A DNA stretch of 64,000 bases from Betaproteobacteria bacterium (GCA_016713305.1 JADJPK010000010.1:1-64000), one strand, 5' to 3'. Shown: positions 19,718 to 29,697, numbered from the stretch's first letter. Numbers and translations: made by a program. Notes: a model not told the origin generated them from the letters alone.

Positions 19718-22700
19718 GCGGATTCCCCCGCGGCTTTCACGGCCAGATCGGACAACGCCTCACGCAGCTCGCGCAGCTTCGGCGGCTTGGCGAGAACGCG
19801 GTCCACGTGCGGCGGCACGTCGCCTTCGGCCGCCATGCGCTGCCCCCAGCCGGTGAGCATGATCACCGGCGTTGCCGGGGATTCGTGCTTGATCGCGGCC
19901 GCCACGCGGCGGCCATCCACCTTGGGCATGCCCAGATCGGTGATCACGGCGGCGAATCGCTCGGAACCGGCAAGGGAAGCGAGGAACTTCGCGATGCCCG
20001 GCTCGCCCCCGTTGGCCGTCTCGACGATGTGACCGTCGACCTCCAGGGCGTCGCGAAGCGACTTGATGAGGATCGGATCGTCGTCGATCACCAGCAGGCG
20101 CAGGCCGCGGGGCGATTCCGCCTCTCCCGGCCCGGCAGAGGAAGTCGTGCCATCGCTCGCCACGTCGAACAGAATGCGGACGGTGGTGCCTGCCCCGGGG
20201 GCGCTATCGATCTGGATGTCGGCGCCGTGCCGCTGCACCATGCCGTACACCATCGCCAGCCCCAGCCCGGTGCCACGCTCGCCCTTGGTGGTGAAGAACG
20301 GTTCGAGACACCGCTTGCGCGTGGTTTCGTCCATGCCGACGCCGGTGTCGGTCACTTCCAGCATGACCCGGTTCTGGCCGAACGAATCCGTCCCCACTCG
20401 CGACCGCAGGGTGAGCGTGCCACCTTCAGGGAGCGCATCCACTCCGTTGAAGACGAGATTCGTGAGCGCTTCCCGGATGTCGCTCTCCACACCCATCACG
20501 GCAGGCAGATCCGCGGTGAGGTCGGTGCACACGTCCACGACGATGCCGTTCGCCTGGACCATGTCGCTCCACCGGGCCTTGGTGAGATCGATCACCTGCC
20601 GGACCATGCGGTTGAGTGCCACCGGAACCAGTTCCACCTGCTGCTCCCGTCGACGGTAGAACTCGCGCATGCGCGACACCGTCTGGGCGACGTCCTCCAC
20701 TGCGCGCTGGATGGTTTCCAGGTAGCCGCGGGCGCGATCGCTCAGGTTCTTCTCGCTGGCCAGCAGCGATTCCGTGTAGAGCGATACAGGCGAGAGCGCA
20801 TTGTTGATATCGTGAGCGATGCCGCTGGCCATCTGCCCCAACGCGCGCAGCCGCTCTTCCTGCATGGCCGCCGCCTGGGTCTGCCGCAGATCGTCGTAGG
20901 CCCGCTGCAGCGATTCGTAGAGTTGAGCCTGCTGGGCGGACAGCGCCACGTGTTCGCTCAACTGGCGAATGAACTCGCACTCGATGCTCGAGAAGGCGTC
21001 CTGGCCGGTCCGCCCCACGACGAGCGCCCCGAACACCTGGCTCTCCGCACGCAGGGGCGCCATCACCACCGAACGGATGCCGCCCCGCGCCAACCGCTGG
21101 GGAAAAGGAAAATCGATCGCCGACACATCCGGTTCGTAGACCAGCTGGCCCTGCATGCACCGCGACAGTCCGTTCCGATCCACACCGAAGGCGGATTCCT
21201 CGGCGAGCGAGGGCTCGATGGGCAGCGCCGCGCCGTTGTGGCCGATGGCCGTCACCGTCAGCGTGTCCGCGCCGGCGTCATGCAAGCAGACACAAGCGAT
21301 GGCGGCCGGCATGCTGTCCTCCAGACTGCCCACCACCACCTGGAAGATGCTGCGCAGATCCAGCCGTTCTCCGGTGGATCGCGTGATCCGGTCCAGCAGA
21401 CTCAGCCGTTCGAGCTGCGCGCGGATGCGCGCGTCCGCGCGCTTGCGGTCGGTGATATCCCGCATGGTGATGACCGCGATGAGCGGTTTGCCCTTGCTGT
21501 CCCGGGCGATGCGGCCGCTGTAGCTGAAGACCCGCTCCTCCGGCTCCGGCAGATGCCGCAGTGTCAGTTCCACGTCCCGGAGGACCTCGCCGCGCAGGAT
21601 GCGGGAGATGGGCCACTGATCGAGCGGCAGCACACGGCCATCGTCGGAGGAGAGTTCGAGGATGTCCGGGAACTCCGGCAGCTGCCGCCGGTACTCCTCC
21701 GGATGCGTGTACCCATGGAGCGCCATCGCGGCGGGATTGAAGTCGAGCACGCTGCCGCCCAGGCTGAAGACCACCACTCCCTGATCGAGGCTCTCGACGA
21801 TCGTGCGCAAGCGCACTTCGTCTTCCTCGATCCGGGCGGTTCGCTCCTGCACCCGCCGCTCGAGCACCTCGTTCTGTTCCCGCGCGTCCTGCTCCCGCAG
21901 GCGGCGCACTTCGAGATCGCGGTGGATCACGACGACGGAGAACACGACCACGCAGGCCGCGAGCAGCGTGCTGACCGCGAGCGTGATCTTGAGCCGCAGG
22001 ATGCTGTCCCTCTCCTGCTCGAATCGCTCGTCCAGCAGGCGCGCCTCTTCGGTATCCATGTGGGCGACGGTCGATCGCAGAGCGCCCGCCGGACCGCGCT
22101 CCGCCGGTTCTTCGCCGGACAACGCCGCATGCACCCCCTGCCCGAGCGATTCGAGTGTCTGCCGAACGGACTGGAAGTGCTCCTGCTGGAGCCTGCGCAC
22201 CTCCGCCACGCGTGCGCTCTGCACGGGATTGTCGCGAACCAGCGCGGTGAGCGCCGTCATCGTGCGTTCGCTCGCTTCCCGGGCGGCATCGAAGCCCTGC
22301 AGGAACGTCCGGTTGCCCGTCAGCAGATAACGGTCCGCGGCGCTTTCCAGTTCGTACTGTTCCGCAACGAGCAGGCTCAACTGCCGCCGGACTTCCTGGG
22401 TGTGATTCACCCAGTTCGCGCGCACGATGGATTCCTGGGCGGCAAAGAAGCCGGCACCGCCCGTCACGAAAAGCGCAAGCAGACTGAGTCCCAGCGCGGC
22501 GTACAACGAACGCTCGAGCGAGCCCTGCAACCGCGATCTGACAAGTCCCAGCGCACCCTGCCGCGGCCGCGCTGCGATCACACCGACGCACAGCAGGAGA
22601 AAGGCCGGGATCGCGTGGACCGCCATGCGCGTCTCGTCGAGAAACCGGCTGCCCACCATGCCGCCGAACGCGTATTCGGCCGCGGTGATCGAACTGAGTA

Positions 22701-23196
22701 CGGCAACGCCGAACACGAGAACATCGGAGACCCGGAAACGCCACGCAGGCCGCCAGTCGAGCAGCGCGAGAGCGGCGCCGAGAAGCACGAACGAAGTGGC
22801 GGCACTCACTGCCATCCGCCCCGGTCTCGAAGTGAGAACCTGCTTTTCGTCCGGATCGCGGAGGAGCAGCTGATCGATGCGCAGGTCCACGCCGGTCCAT
22901 TCCTGACTCAGCGTCACCAGTCCCACCGCGACGACCACCCAGGCCAGCACCTGACCGGCGAGACGCCGTGCACCGGAAGTTTGCGAAGGGGCCAGCAGCC
23001 ACAAGGACGCCCCCGCCAGCAGAAACGCGACCGCCGCGTTCACCTTCATCGTCGCCGAATCGGCGATGGGCGACTTCAACCCGGGCACATCAAGCATCCA
23101 GCCGGCAAGGGCGACGGCGCCAATGGCGATCGCGAGCACTGCACACCAGATGGGGATCGACTTCACTTCGACCCGCGTGCGCCGCCCGGAGGGCAC
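19714..23196 (-). CDS. Membrane hybrid histidine kinase with CHASE3-like sensor region
   Basis: A 1160-residue kinase. About seven membrane segments occupy residues 14-253, then a periplasmic CHASE3-like helical domain (254-400), another membrane segment (404-425), a coiled coil, PAS (about 462-585), GAF (612-755), a HisKA with His795 in GIAHDINNALSP, HATPase (TDTGVGMDE, GERGTGLGLAMVYG) and a C-terminal receiver (AVITDLGMPKVDG). The His box is of the NtrB-like HDxNN type. It is the first gene of the signalling cluster. The stimulus cannot be predicted. Confidence 0.92.
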   Translation of the reverse strand: MPSGRRTRVEVKSIPIWCAVLAIAIGAVALAGWMLDVPGLKSPIADSATMKVNAAVAFLLAGASLWLLAPSQTSGARRLAGQVLAWVVVAVGLVTLSQEWTGVDLRIDQLLLRDPDEKQVLTSRPGRMAVSAATSFVLLGAALALLDWRPAWRFRVSDVLVFGVAVLSSITAAEYAFGGMVGSRFLDETRMAVHAIPAFLLLCVGVIAARPRQGALGLVRSRLQGSLERSLYAALGLSLLALFVTGGAGFFAAQESIVRANWVNHTQEVRRQLSLLVAEQYELESAADRYLLTGNRTFLQGFDAAREASERTMTALTALVRDNPVQSARVAEVRRLQQEHFQSVRQTLESLGQGVHAALSGEEPAERGPAGALRSTVAHMDTEEARLLDERFEQERDSILRLKITLAVSTLLAACVVVFSVVVIHRDLEVRRLREQDAREQNEVLERRVQERTARIEEDEVRLRTIVESLDQGVVVFSLGGSVLDFNPAAMALHGYTHPEEYRRQLPEFPDILELSSDDGRVLPLDQWPISRILRGEVLRDVELTLRHLPEPEERVFSYSGRIARDSKGKPLIAVITMRDITDRKRADARIRAQLERLSLLDRITRSTGERLDLRSIFQVVVGSLEDSMPAAIACVCLHDAGADTLTVTAIGHNGAALPIEPSLAEESAFGVDRNGLSRCMQGQLVYEPDVSAIDFPFPQRLARGGIRSVVMAPLRAESQVFGALVVGRTGQDAFSSIECEFIRQLSEHVALSAQQAQLYESLQRAYDDLRQTQAAAMQEERLRALGQMASGIAHDINNALSPVSLYTESLLASEKNLSDRARGYLETIQRAVEDVAQTVSRMREFYRRREQQVELVPVALNRMVRQVIDLTKARWSDMVQANGIVVDVCTDLTADLPAVMGVESDIREALTNLVFNGVDALPEGGTLTLRSRVGTDSFGQNRVMLEVTDTGVGMDETTRKRCLEPFFTTKGERGTGLGLAMVYGMVQRHGADIQIDSAPGAGTTVRILFDVASDGTTSSAGPGEAESPRGLRLLVIDDDPILIKSLRDALEVDGHIVETANGGEPGIAKFLASLAGSERFAAVITDLGMPKVDGRRVAAAIKHESPATPVIMLTGWGQRMAAEGDVPPHVDRVLAKPPKLRELREALSDLAVKAAGESA

Positions 23197-23921
23197 CGCC
23201 GGAACCTGCTCCTAGTGCAAGCAGGGCTTGATGTTTGGCAGGAGTGACGACCGTTGCGTGTCGTCCCTGCCGGCACCCGGAGGCGTGCGGACTGGGAGAA
23301 TTTCCCTGGCGCGACCGAACCACCTCGGACCTTGCGCCGCCTTGCACCGACAACGGTGGAGGGCGTGGCTTGCGCGGATCCTGCGTTGCCGGCCGCCACC
23401 GTCATTTTCGAAAGTGCCGTTCAGGGCGGGCACGTGGTGTTCGATATGTCATTTCAGGGAGTGTCGTGTTGACATCGTTATTGTTCGCCGCTGCCCTTGT
23501 TTCGTGCGGACAGCGCTCCACTGCCGGTCTAACGACGCAATACCTCGCCACATCGCTTCATCGGTTTGTGCGACCAAGATATCGCACTCGGCGCAAGCGA
23601 AGGAATGTCCGAAGTTACAGAAGAGCGGGTTGATTGCCGGAAGATTGCATCTGCCAATGGCGATGGGAGCGACGGCATGGCCTCCCGTGTTCCGTGGTGG
23701 TGCGTTCACGCAACGTCAGATGAGGACGAAGGTCACCAGGCGGTCGTCCATCGAATGGGTCGAGCGGCCGGTGCAGAAGGGCACTTGGCGGAATTGTCAC
23801 GCGCTTGAAACGCCGCCGGTGCTGCTGCTCTGGCGCAGTTGCTTTACGTGTGCATCGGGCTGAGCATCCCCGATTCGAGGCGAAACGGGAATGGATCGGA
23901 GTGTGACGTCCGGTTCGGCGT
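23197..23921. other. Long intergenic stretch, no supported gene
   Basis: About 725 bases between the kinase start and the flavin reductase end. Open frames on both strands show no domain or plausible ribosome site. Base composition is somewhat less GC-rich than the neighbours around 23450-23650. It presumably contains the promoter for the kinase cluster near 23200. Confidence 0.4.
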
Positions 23922-24506
23922 TCAGTCTCCCGGCAGCATGCGCGCCTGGATGCCGTTGCCTGCGGTGACGAAATTGCCGGCACCGAGGTGATGAATCGTG
24001 TGCAAGTCCCGATTGTCGTCGCGGAAACTCCAGCGGCCCGCGTCGAAGATGCGGGAGTCCGCGGCGGCCGAGAGCACTTCGCCGAAGCACGTGTCGTACG
24101 CCTCCTCGGCATGGGGTTCCGGGATCAGTCTGCATTCGAGCCACGCGGAGCAGCCTTCCTCGATGACCGGCATCCCCAGTTCGGGCCCCGCTTGCGAAGC
24201 GATGCCGAACCTGGCGAACTTGTCGACGTCGCGACCGCTGGTGCTGCCGACGGTGAACGTCATGTCCCTCAGCGCCGCACCGGGAATGCAGAGTCCGAAG
24301 GCGCCGCTCGCGGCAACGAGTTCGCGTGTGAAGGTCTTCTTGTCGATCACCACGGCGATGCGCGGCGGCGTGAACTCCACCGGCATCGACCACGCCGCGG
24401 CCATCACGTTGCGGCGGCCACCGGCGGCACTCGTGACCAGGACCGTGGGACCATGATTGACGAGACGGCTGGCGTGGTGGAGCGCAACAGGACGGAAGTG
24501 GGTCAT
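23922..24506 (-). CDS. Flavin reductase family protein
   Basis: A 194-residue protein of the FMN-binding split-barrel type: an N-terminal PTVLVTSAAGGRRNVMAAAWSMPVEFTPPRIAVVI segment contains the typical phosphate/flavin-contact pattern, followed by GAFGLCIPGA. Such proteins reduce or bind FMN and often support two-component monooxygenases or act as stand-alone NAD(P)H:flavin oxidoreductases. No partner oxygenase is nearby. The gene stands alone with long flanking gaps on both sides. Confidence 0.82.
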   Translation of the reverse strand: MTHFRPVALHHASRLVNHGPTVLVTSAAGGRRNVMAAAWSMPVEFTPPRIAVVIDKKTFTRELVAASGAFGLCIPGAALRDMTFTVGSTSGRDVDKFARFGIASQAGPELGMPVIEEGCSAWLECRLIPEPHAEEAYDTCFGEVLSAAADSRIFDAGRWSFRDDNRDLHTIHHLGAGNFVTAGNGIQARMLPGD

Positions 24507-25000
24507 CTGCAGACTCCGCGAGAGAGGGATTCCCGGGCCGACGTGGCCCTGGCCGCCTCGAATGGGCCATGATCTTTCGGCCGATTCTACGCGGGGAACA
24601 CGCGCGTCAGGACCGGTTCAGCCGACCCGTCGAGGCAACGCCGTTCGACGCTTCCGCAGCGGCTCGCCAGTCGCCCGCACGACTTGGAACTCGTGCTCGG
24701 AACATGCTCGAGTGCGTCCTGCCGGTGTTACCATCGAACCGCTTTTGCCTTGCCCGCAAAGCCTTTCCGGCATTGCCGCCGAGCCTAACAGCGCCTCGGC
24801 GGGCCTGCAGTCGCAGATGCCGTCAGCAGTTCCTTTCCGCCCCCTAACTCCCGCGCGGTGAACGCGATGTCCGCTCTGCGGCCGCGAACGCGGGCGATGT
24901 GCTGGGGGCTTCTTTCCAGACATTCGCCAGACATTACACACACCTTCGACGAGAGACGGCTGCGGGCTGCCATCGTCGTTCGCACGGATGGAAGGGAAGA
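24507..25000. other. Intergenic stretch, nothing recognised
   Basis: Divergent promoters for the flavin reductase and for the small gene at 25001 probably lie here. No hairpin with a T run, repeat or coding signature was seen. Confidence 0.35.
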
Positions 25001-25321
25001 ATGAAAGACGATGTGGCGATGGGGCCGCTGGCGGCGGCACGAATCGTGGAACGCACGGCGGAGATCGCGAGGGAGCGCCAGACGCGGATACTGGGGTTCA
25101 TGTGGGACGGCGGGCGTTTCGACCCGGCCATCACGCGCCACGCGCTGCAGATCATCGGGGAACACGCAATCGTGACGGTCGAGTTCTCCTGGCGCAGCAT
25201 GCGCCAGTTTCTGGACGGTCAGATCCGTTCCATCACGGAGGGCCGGCTGGCCTTTGCGGTCGACCAGTTGGGCAAGCGACAAGCCGAGGACGACATGGAG
25301 ACCTCCGTTGGCCGGAGCTAG
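25001..25321 (+). CDS. Small hypothetical protein
   Basis: I do not recognise it. The ATG at 25001 follows a purine-rich GAAGGGAAGA ribosome site and gives 106 residues. The sequence is well mixed and looks like a folded cytosolic protein (ARIVERTAEIARERQTRIL, GRFDPAITRHALQIIGEHA, VTVEFSWRSMRQFLDG). There is no signal peptide or membrane segment. A longer frame from 24899 lacks a ribosome site. It ends about 100 bases before a convergent PEP-CTERM gene. Confidence 0.6.
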   Translation: MKDDVAMGPLAAARIVERTAEIARERQTRILGFMWDGGRFDPAITRHALQIIGEHAIVTVEFSWRSMRQFLDGQIRSITEGRLAFAVDQLGKRQAEDDMETSVGRS

Positions 25322-25424
25322 CAAGTGAGGCAAGGGCACCGCACCAGCCACAGGGATTCGCAACGGACGACGCGGACCTGGTGCTCGTCGGAGGCGCCGC
25401 CCGTCCCGGCGATCCCTGGATGCG

Positions 25425-26174
25425 TCAAACCGCCGACTGTATCCGGCGGCCGGCCACGGCAAGCAGCCCGAGGCCCAGGGCAAGCATTGCGGTGGAGGCA
25501 GGCTCCGGCACGGCGGACACGGGAATCGCGCCCCCCTCTTGGGTGAACGCGATGGCGGTCGACGCCAGCGCCCTGGTCTGGAACTGGAAGGCATCCTCCG
25601 GCAAGGGAACCGGGGTTCCGACCGCCGTGAATCCGGTGGAGTTGTCGACCACGGGACCGCCGTAATGCGCCGAAAGCCAGTACAGATTGGCGGTCTGGGC
25701 GACCGGACCGAAGAAGGACGCGAAGCTGCCCACCCCTTGGGGTCCCGTCGTGATCTGATACGAAGTGCCGCTACCCAAGTCGTCCCGGCGCAGGACGATG
25801 CCGGCATCCCAGAAGTCATCGGTCACCACCTGGGCGTTCCAGCCCGACAGGTTCGCAAACGCCGCGAGGCTCTCGTCATTGTCGACTGCGAGCGCCACGA
25901 TCTGCTGTCCGCACAGATCGCCGGTCTGCATGACGTACTGGGCGAGGATGGCGCCACCGGAAGCCTCGACGACTTGCTCGGTGATACCGATCTGCGGCGT
26001 GCAGGCGGGAACCAGCGCGTGGACTTGGGGAGCGATCGCGGCCAGCAGGAGGCCCATCGCAGCGGAGCCTGGTGCCATGCTGCGTTTGCACCTCGACAAG
26101 AAGGACAGTCCCGACACGGGTGCCGCTGGATGCGATGCAGGCTGCTTCAGGGAAAAAGCGCGATGCGTGTTCAT
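25425..26174 (-). CDS. PEP-CTERM surface protein
   Basis: A 249-residue protein. The N-terminus has a basic region and a hydrophobic signal segment (MGLLLAAIAPQVHA), and the C-terminus a PEP-CTERM tail: VPEPA, hydrophobic LALGLGLLAVAG and basic RR. The middle is Gly/Ala/Thr-rich and probably beta-structured, with no recognised enzyme motif. It would be exported and processed by exosortase for surface or extracellular-matrix display. It is monocistronic. Confidence 0.85.
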   Translation of the reverse strand: MNTHRAFSLKQPASHPAAPVSGLSFLSRCKRSMAPGSAAMGLLLAAIAPQVHALVPACTPQIGITEQVVEASGGAILAQYVMQTGDLCGQQIVALAVDNDESLAAFANLSGWNAQVVTDDFWDAGIVLRRDDLGSGTSYQITTGPQGVGSFASFFGPVAQTANLYWLSAHYGGPVVDNSTGFTAVGTPVPLPEDAFQFQTRALASTAIAFTQEGGAIPVSAVPEPASTAMLALGLGLLAVAGRRIQSAV

Positions 26175-26337
26175 GGTCTGCCTCTTTGGAGTGGTTTGGC
26201 GGAACGCTAACGCATCGCTACTCGGGCTTCAACTATTCTGTCAAGAGAGGGGTTCGCTCGTCAGCCAAGGGAAATCGCAGGGCGGCACGGCCGGAACCCG
26301 TTGTCGGCCCGCCTGGATCCACCTGCGAACCTCTCCC

Positions 26338-27192
26338 TCACGCCGACGTCTCCACCGGCAGATCGTGCCGCCTGCCCCACTCGTCCCACGAACCGTCGTA
26401 CACACGCCAGCGATCGTGCCCGAGGCGGTGCAGGCCCAGCGCGAGAATGCAGGCAGTGAGTCCCGAACCGCAGGTGAGCGTCACGGGCTTGTCGAAGGTG
26501 ATGCCGGCCTTGGCGAAGCGCGTGCGCAATTCGTCGGTGGGCAGCATTCGCCGCGTCTGGGGGTCGAGCAGATCCGCCCAGTAGAGATTGACGCTCGCCG
26601 GGATGTGTCCGGGACGCGCCCCCGGGTACCGGTCGACTTCCGTACCGGCGAATCTTCCGGGCGTGCGCGCATCGAGGATCTGCTCCGCGCCGCCGCTCTG
26701 CGTGACGGCCTGGACGTCCTGCCAGAAGGCGGCCAGATTGCGGGTTTCTCCAGGTGCGAACGCCTTCGGTGGCGCCGCGACCTCACCGGCTTCCACCGGC
26801 CGGTTCTCGAGCTTCCACGACTTCAATCCCCCGTCGAGGACGGACACGTTGTCGTAGCCGTAGTGACGGAACAGCCACCATACGCGTGCCGCGCTGTAGA
26901 GCCCCGGCGTGTCGTAGGCCACCACGTGCGTGGTGTTGTCGATGCCCAGCGCACCGACCAGCTGGGCGAAGCGCTCGCGCGGCGGCAGCTTGCGGCGCAG
27001 CGGGTTGTCGGGGTCGGCGATGACTTCGAAGTCGAAGAACAGTGCGCCGGGAATGTGCTCGGCAAGGTATTCGGCGCGGGCATCGCGTCCGGTGTCGGGC
27101 AGATGCACGGTCGCGTCGACAATGCGCAACGACGGATCCTTGTGGTGCTCGTCGAGCCAGGCCGTGGAAACGAGCGGGCCGGGGTAGGTCAT
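26338..27192 (-). CDS. sseA: 3-mercaptopyruvate sulfurtransferase
   Basis: A 284-residue tandem rhodanese protein. The catalytic loop CGSGLTAC has Cys241 in the C-terminal domain; CGSG(V/L)TA is the signature that separates mercaptopyruvate from thiosulfate sulfurtransferases. The inactive N-terminal rhodanese repeat (residues 5-130) has no Cys at the matching loop. The enzyme moves sulfur from 3-mercaptopyruvate to thiols or cyanide in the cytoplasm. The gene follows the short-chain dehydrogenase with a 22-base gap, so they are probably co-transcribed. Confidence 0.93.
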   Translation of the reverse strand: MTYPGPLVSTAWLDEHHKDPSLRIVDATVHLPDTGRDARAEYLAEHIPGALFFDFEVIADPDNPLRRKLPPRERFAQLVGALGIDNTTHVVAYDTPGLYSAARVWWLFRHYGYDNVSVLDGGLKSWKLENRPVEAGEVAAPPKAFAPGETRNLAAFWQDVQAVTQSGGAEQILDARTPGRFAGTEVDRYPGARPGHIPASVNLYWADLLDPQTRRMLPTDELRTRFAKAGITFDKPVTLTCGSGLTACILALGLHRLGHDRWRVYDGSWDEWGRRHDLPVETSA

Positions 27193-27214
27193 GGGGCTCT
27201 CCTTTCGTGATGTC

Positions 27215-27991
27215 TCAGACGAGCGCCTGCAGGTTGCCGTCGATGCTGATCGCCTGGCCGGAGAAGGTCCGGGCGCGCGGCGACGCGAGGAACAGGATCA
27301 TGTCCGCGAGCTGGTCGGGCTGGATCAGTTCCTTGATGGATGCATGGGCGAGCCAGGCATCCTTCACTTCGGTAGGCGACTTGCCCGCGATCTGCGCCTT
27401 GGCTTCGATCACGCGGCGGATGCGCTCGCCTTCCACGACACCGGGCAGGATCGCGTTGCAGCGGATGCCGTACGCGCCCAGCTCGATGGCAATGGTCTTG
27501 GTGAAACCCACCACACCCCACTTCGCGGCTGAATAGGGCGAGCGGTTGGGGAAACCGAACTTCCCCGCGGCAGAGGACAGGTTGACGATGGACGGGTTCT
27601 CCGAGCGCTTGAGGTGCTCCACGGCAAGCCAAGTGCAGTTGAACTGGCTGGTCAGGCACACGTCGATGCAGCGGTCCCAGTCTTCCGGGGAAATCTCGTG
27701 CACCGGTCCGGTGGGTCCGGCGATGCCGGCGTTGTTCACCAGGCAGTCGAGTCCCCCCAGATGGGTGATGGCGTCCTGGAACAGCCTGGCGACGGATGCA
27801 CGGTCGGAGACGTCACATACGCTGGAGGTGATGCGCGGGTTGGAGACGACCAGCGCATCCAGCGCCTTCTGATCGACGTCGCACACGTGGACGCGCGCGC
27901 CTTCGGCATCGAACGCCTGCGCGACCTTGAGACCGATTCCTGCCGCGCCCGCCGTGACCAGCACGCGAAGCCCTTCCAGACCGAATTTCAT
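27215..27991 (-). CDS. Short-chain dehydrogenase/reductase
   Basis: A 258-residue classical SDR. The NAD(P)-binding motif TAGAAGIG is at about residues 13-20, NNAG near 88, the catalytic Ser in NLSSAAG, and YSAAK near 152. The Asp after the second strand (CDVDQ) suggests NAD(H) preference. The start at 27991 follows a GGAGG-type site; longer frames upstream are not supported. Members of this subgroup oxidise sugar acids or hydroxy acids; the substrate is not evident from context. It is divergent from the metallophosphoesterase gene. Confidence 0.88.
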   Translation of the reverse strand: MKFGLEGLRVLVTAGAAGIGLKVAQAFDAEGARVHVCDVDQKALDALVVSNPRITSSVCDVSDRASVARLFQDAITHLGGLDCLVNNAGIAGPTGPVHEISPEDWDRCIDVCLTSQFNCTWLAVEHLKRSENPSIVNLSSAAGKFGFPNRSPYSAAKWGVVGFTKTIAIELGAYGIRCNAILPGVVEGERIRRVIEAKAQIAGKSPTEVKDAWLAHASIKELIQPDQLADMILFLASPRARTFSGQAISIDGNLQALV

Positions 27992-28131
27992 GGATGTCCT
28001 CCCTGACGATGGTGACCGATCGTACCAAATGACTCTCGCGGACTTCCCCGGCCACCGCGAGGACGCGTGACTTCGGCAACGGACACGTATCGCATCACCG
28101 GCCATTCGTGGCACCCTCGCGCCACCGGAGA

Positions 28132-28947
28132 ATGCCCCCAGTGAAAATTCACGTCCTTTCGGACCTCCATCTCGAATACGCCGATCGCCATCCTTCGTGG
28201 ACCCCGCCTCCCACGGACGCGGATGTGGTCGTGCTCGCGGGAGACATCCACAACGGCACGGCAGGCATCGACTGGGCCGAGCGCGTCTTCGCCGGAAAGC
28301 AGGTGGTCTACGTGGCCGGCAATCACGAGTTCTACGACGGCGAGCTGGCGGAGGTCATGGCGGCGCTGCGCGACCGCTCCGCGAACAGCGCGAACGTCTG
28401 GTTCCTCGAGAACGATGCTCTGGTGATCGGCAACGTCCGCTTCCTGGGAACCACGCTCTGGACGGACTTCGAGCTGTTCGGGAAGGAGCGCATGCAGGAA
28501 GCCATCGAGGCATCGCTGCGGCACGTGGTGGATTTCCGGGCGATCCGGCGCGGACCGGACGGCCGCATCACGCCCGACGACATGCTGGCCTTGCATGCGA
28601 CGGCCCTCTGCTTTCTCGCGGAACAGTTCGCTGAGCCTTTCGAGGGTCCGACGGTCGTCGTGACCCATCACGGGCCCCACGAGCGGAGCGTTCATCCCCG
28701 TTGGGCGGAGGATCTCACCAGCGCGGCCTTCGTGTCGCGGCTGCACTCCCTGGTGGGCACGCCGGCACTGTGGATCCATGGCCATACGCACGACGGGTTC
28801 GACTACCAGGCGAACGGCACCCGCGTCGTCGCCAATCCGATGGGCTACCGCAAGTCGGGGGCCAGGCTGGCAGGCAAGGTGCCGGAGGGGGTGACGGTGG
28901 TGTTCGAGAACGGGGCGTTCGATCCGGGCAGGACGGTGGACGTCTGA
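28132..28947 (+). CDS. Calcineurin-like metallophosphoesterase
   Basis: A 271-residue protein with all five metal-binding blocks: SDLHLEY, AGDIHNG, GNHEFYDG, THHGPHER and HGHTHDG. It has the binuclear-metal phosphoesterase fold. There is no signal peptide, so a cytosolic enzyme. The ATG at 28132 is preferred because it lies just before the first strand; GTG 28141 is also possible. The substrate (nucleotide, phospholipid or phosphoprotein) cannot be told. It converges on the PEP-CTERM gene that follows. Confidence 0.88.
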   Translation: MPPVKIHVLSDLHLEYADRHPSWTPPPTDADVVVLAGDIHNGTAGIDWAERVFAGKQVVYVAGNHEFYDGELAEVMAALRDRSANSANVWFLENDALVIGNVRFLGTTLWTDFELFGKERMQEAIEASLRHVVDFRAIRRGPDGRITPDDMLALHATALCFLAEQFAEPFEGPTVVVTHHGPHERSVHPRWAEDLTSAAFVSRLHSLVGTPALWIHGHTHDGFDYQANGTRVVANPMGYRKSGARLAGKVPEGVTVVFENGAFDPGRTVDV

Positions 28948-28957
28948 GACCGTGGCT

Positions 28958-28983
28958 GCCGGCCGGACAGGCGCCCGGCCGGC
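28958..28983. terminator. Perfect hairpin between convergent genes
   Basis: GCCGGCCGG (28958-28966) and CCGGCCGGC (28975-28983) form a perfect 9-base stem with an 8-base loop, 10 bases after one stop and 10 bases before the other. No T run, but the position suits a shared terminator. Confidence 0.5.
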
Positions 28984-28992
28984 GAAGTTCGA

Positions 28993-29697
28993 TCAGACGG
29001 ACGGCAGGCGCGTCCTGACGGTGCGGCCCAACAGCAGAATACCCACCGCCACCAGGGCCCAGGTCTTGGGCTCCGGCACGGCCGACGTCAGCGCCACGTT
29101 GTCCACGCCGGTCGTTTCGGCGACCCCGTTGTAAAACTCCCCGCGAAGCCTGAGCAGGGTGACCGACGGCAATACGGCGGCGAAGTCGGAGGCCGTGGCA
29201 GCTGGCCCTCCGAAGGAACCGACCGTCCATCCGGCACCGGGAGCCAGCGTCACGCTCACGTGCGTCCAGGCGCCTGCCGGGTCGAGGTTGCCGTCGTAGA
29301 AGAGCGCCGTGGTGCCGTTCGAAAGAATGATGTCGGGGTCGTCGGACCAAGGGCTTCCCGTCGGGGTGTAGATCGTGTCCCAGCTCAGGGTGCCGCCCGC
29401 GTAGGGCGTGAGATTGCCGAGGAAGGCCGCGGGGGCCTGGAAGTAGAAGGATCCGCTGGAAGGATCGGAGGCAGAGATGTATCCGCCGGGATTGCCGCCA
29501 TCGCTGTGGGTCACCTCCAGCGGGCTCACGACCGCCGTGTACTGCGAGAGCCCGAGGGTATCGGTGCGGAGGTCCACGTAGACCCAGCCGTTGGGGCCGA
29601 TGGAGAAGGTTTCGTTGACATCCGCGTGCGCCGCGGTGGCGCCGAGCGCACCGGCGAGCAGGAACAACGGGGGAAGGAAAAGCGTGGCGGGTTTCAT
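28993..29697 (-). CDS. PEP-CTERM protein with laminin-B-like domain
   Basis: A 234-residue exported protein. The signal peptide ends near AHA. The body (GNPGGYISASDPSSGSFYFQAP, LGNLTPYAGGTLSWD) resembles the laminin-B/IV-like beta domain seen in many PEP-CTERM proteins. The C-terminus has VPEPK, a hydrophobic stretch LVAVGILLLG and basic RTVRTR. It would be displayed on the surface or in the matrix through exosortase processing. The domain match is by eye and moderate; the sorting tail is clear. Confidence 0.85.
   Translation of the reverse strand: MKPATLFLPPLFLLAGALGATAAHADVNETFSIGPNGWVYVDLRTDTLGLSQYTAVVSPLEVTHSDGGNPGGYISASDPSSGSFYFQAPAAFLGNLTPYAGGTLSWDTIYTPTGSPWSDDPDIILSNGTTALFYDGNLDPAGAWTHVSVTLAPGAGWTVGSFGGPAATASDFAAVLPSVTLLRLRGEFYNGVAETTGVDNVALTSAVPEPKTWALVAVGILLLGRTVRTRLPSV

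Noticed and set aside
19582..23247. Plus-strand open frame of 1221 codons
   Set aside because: It lies opposite the hybrid kinase gene and is a GC-driven antisense frame; it is rich in Arg, His and Gln with no domain.
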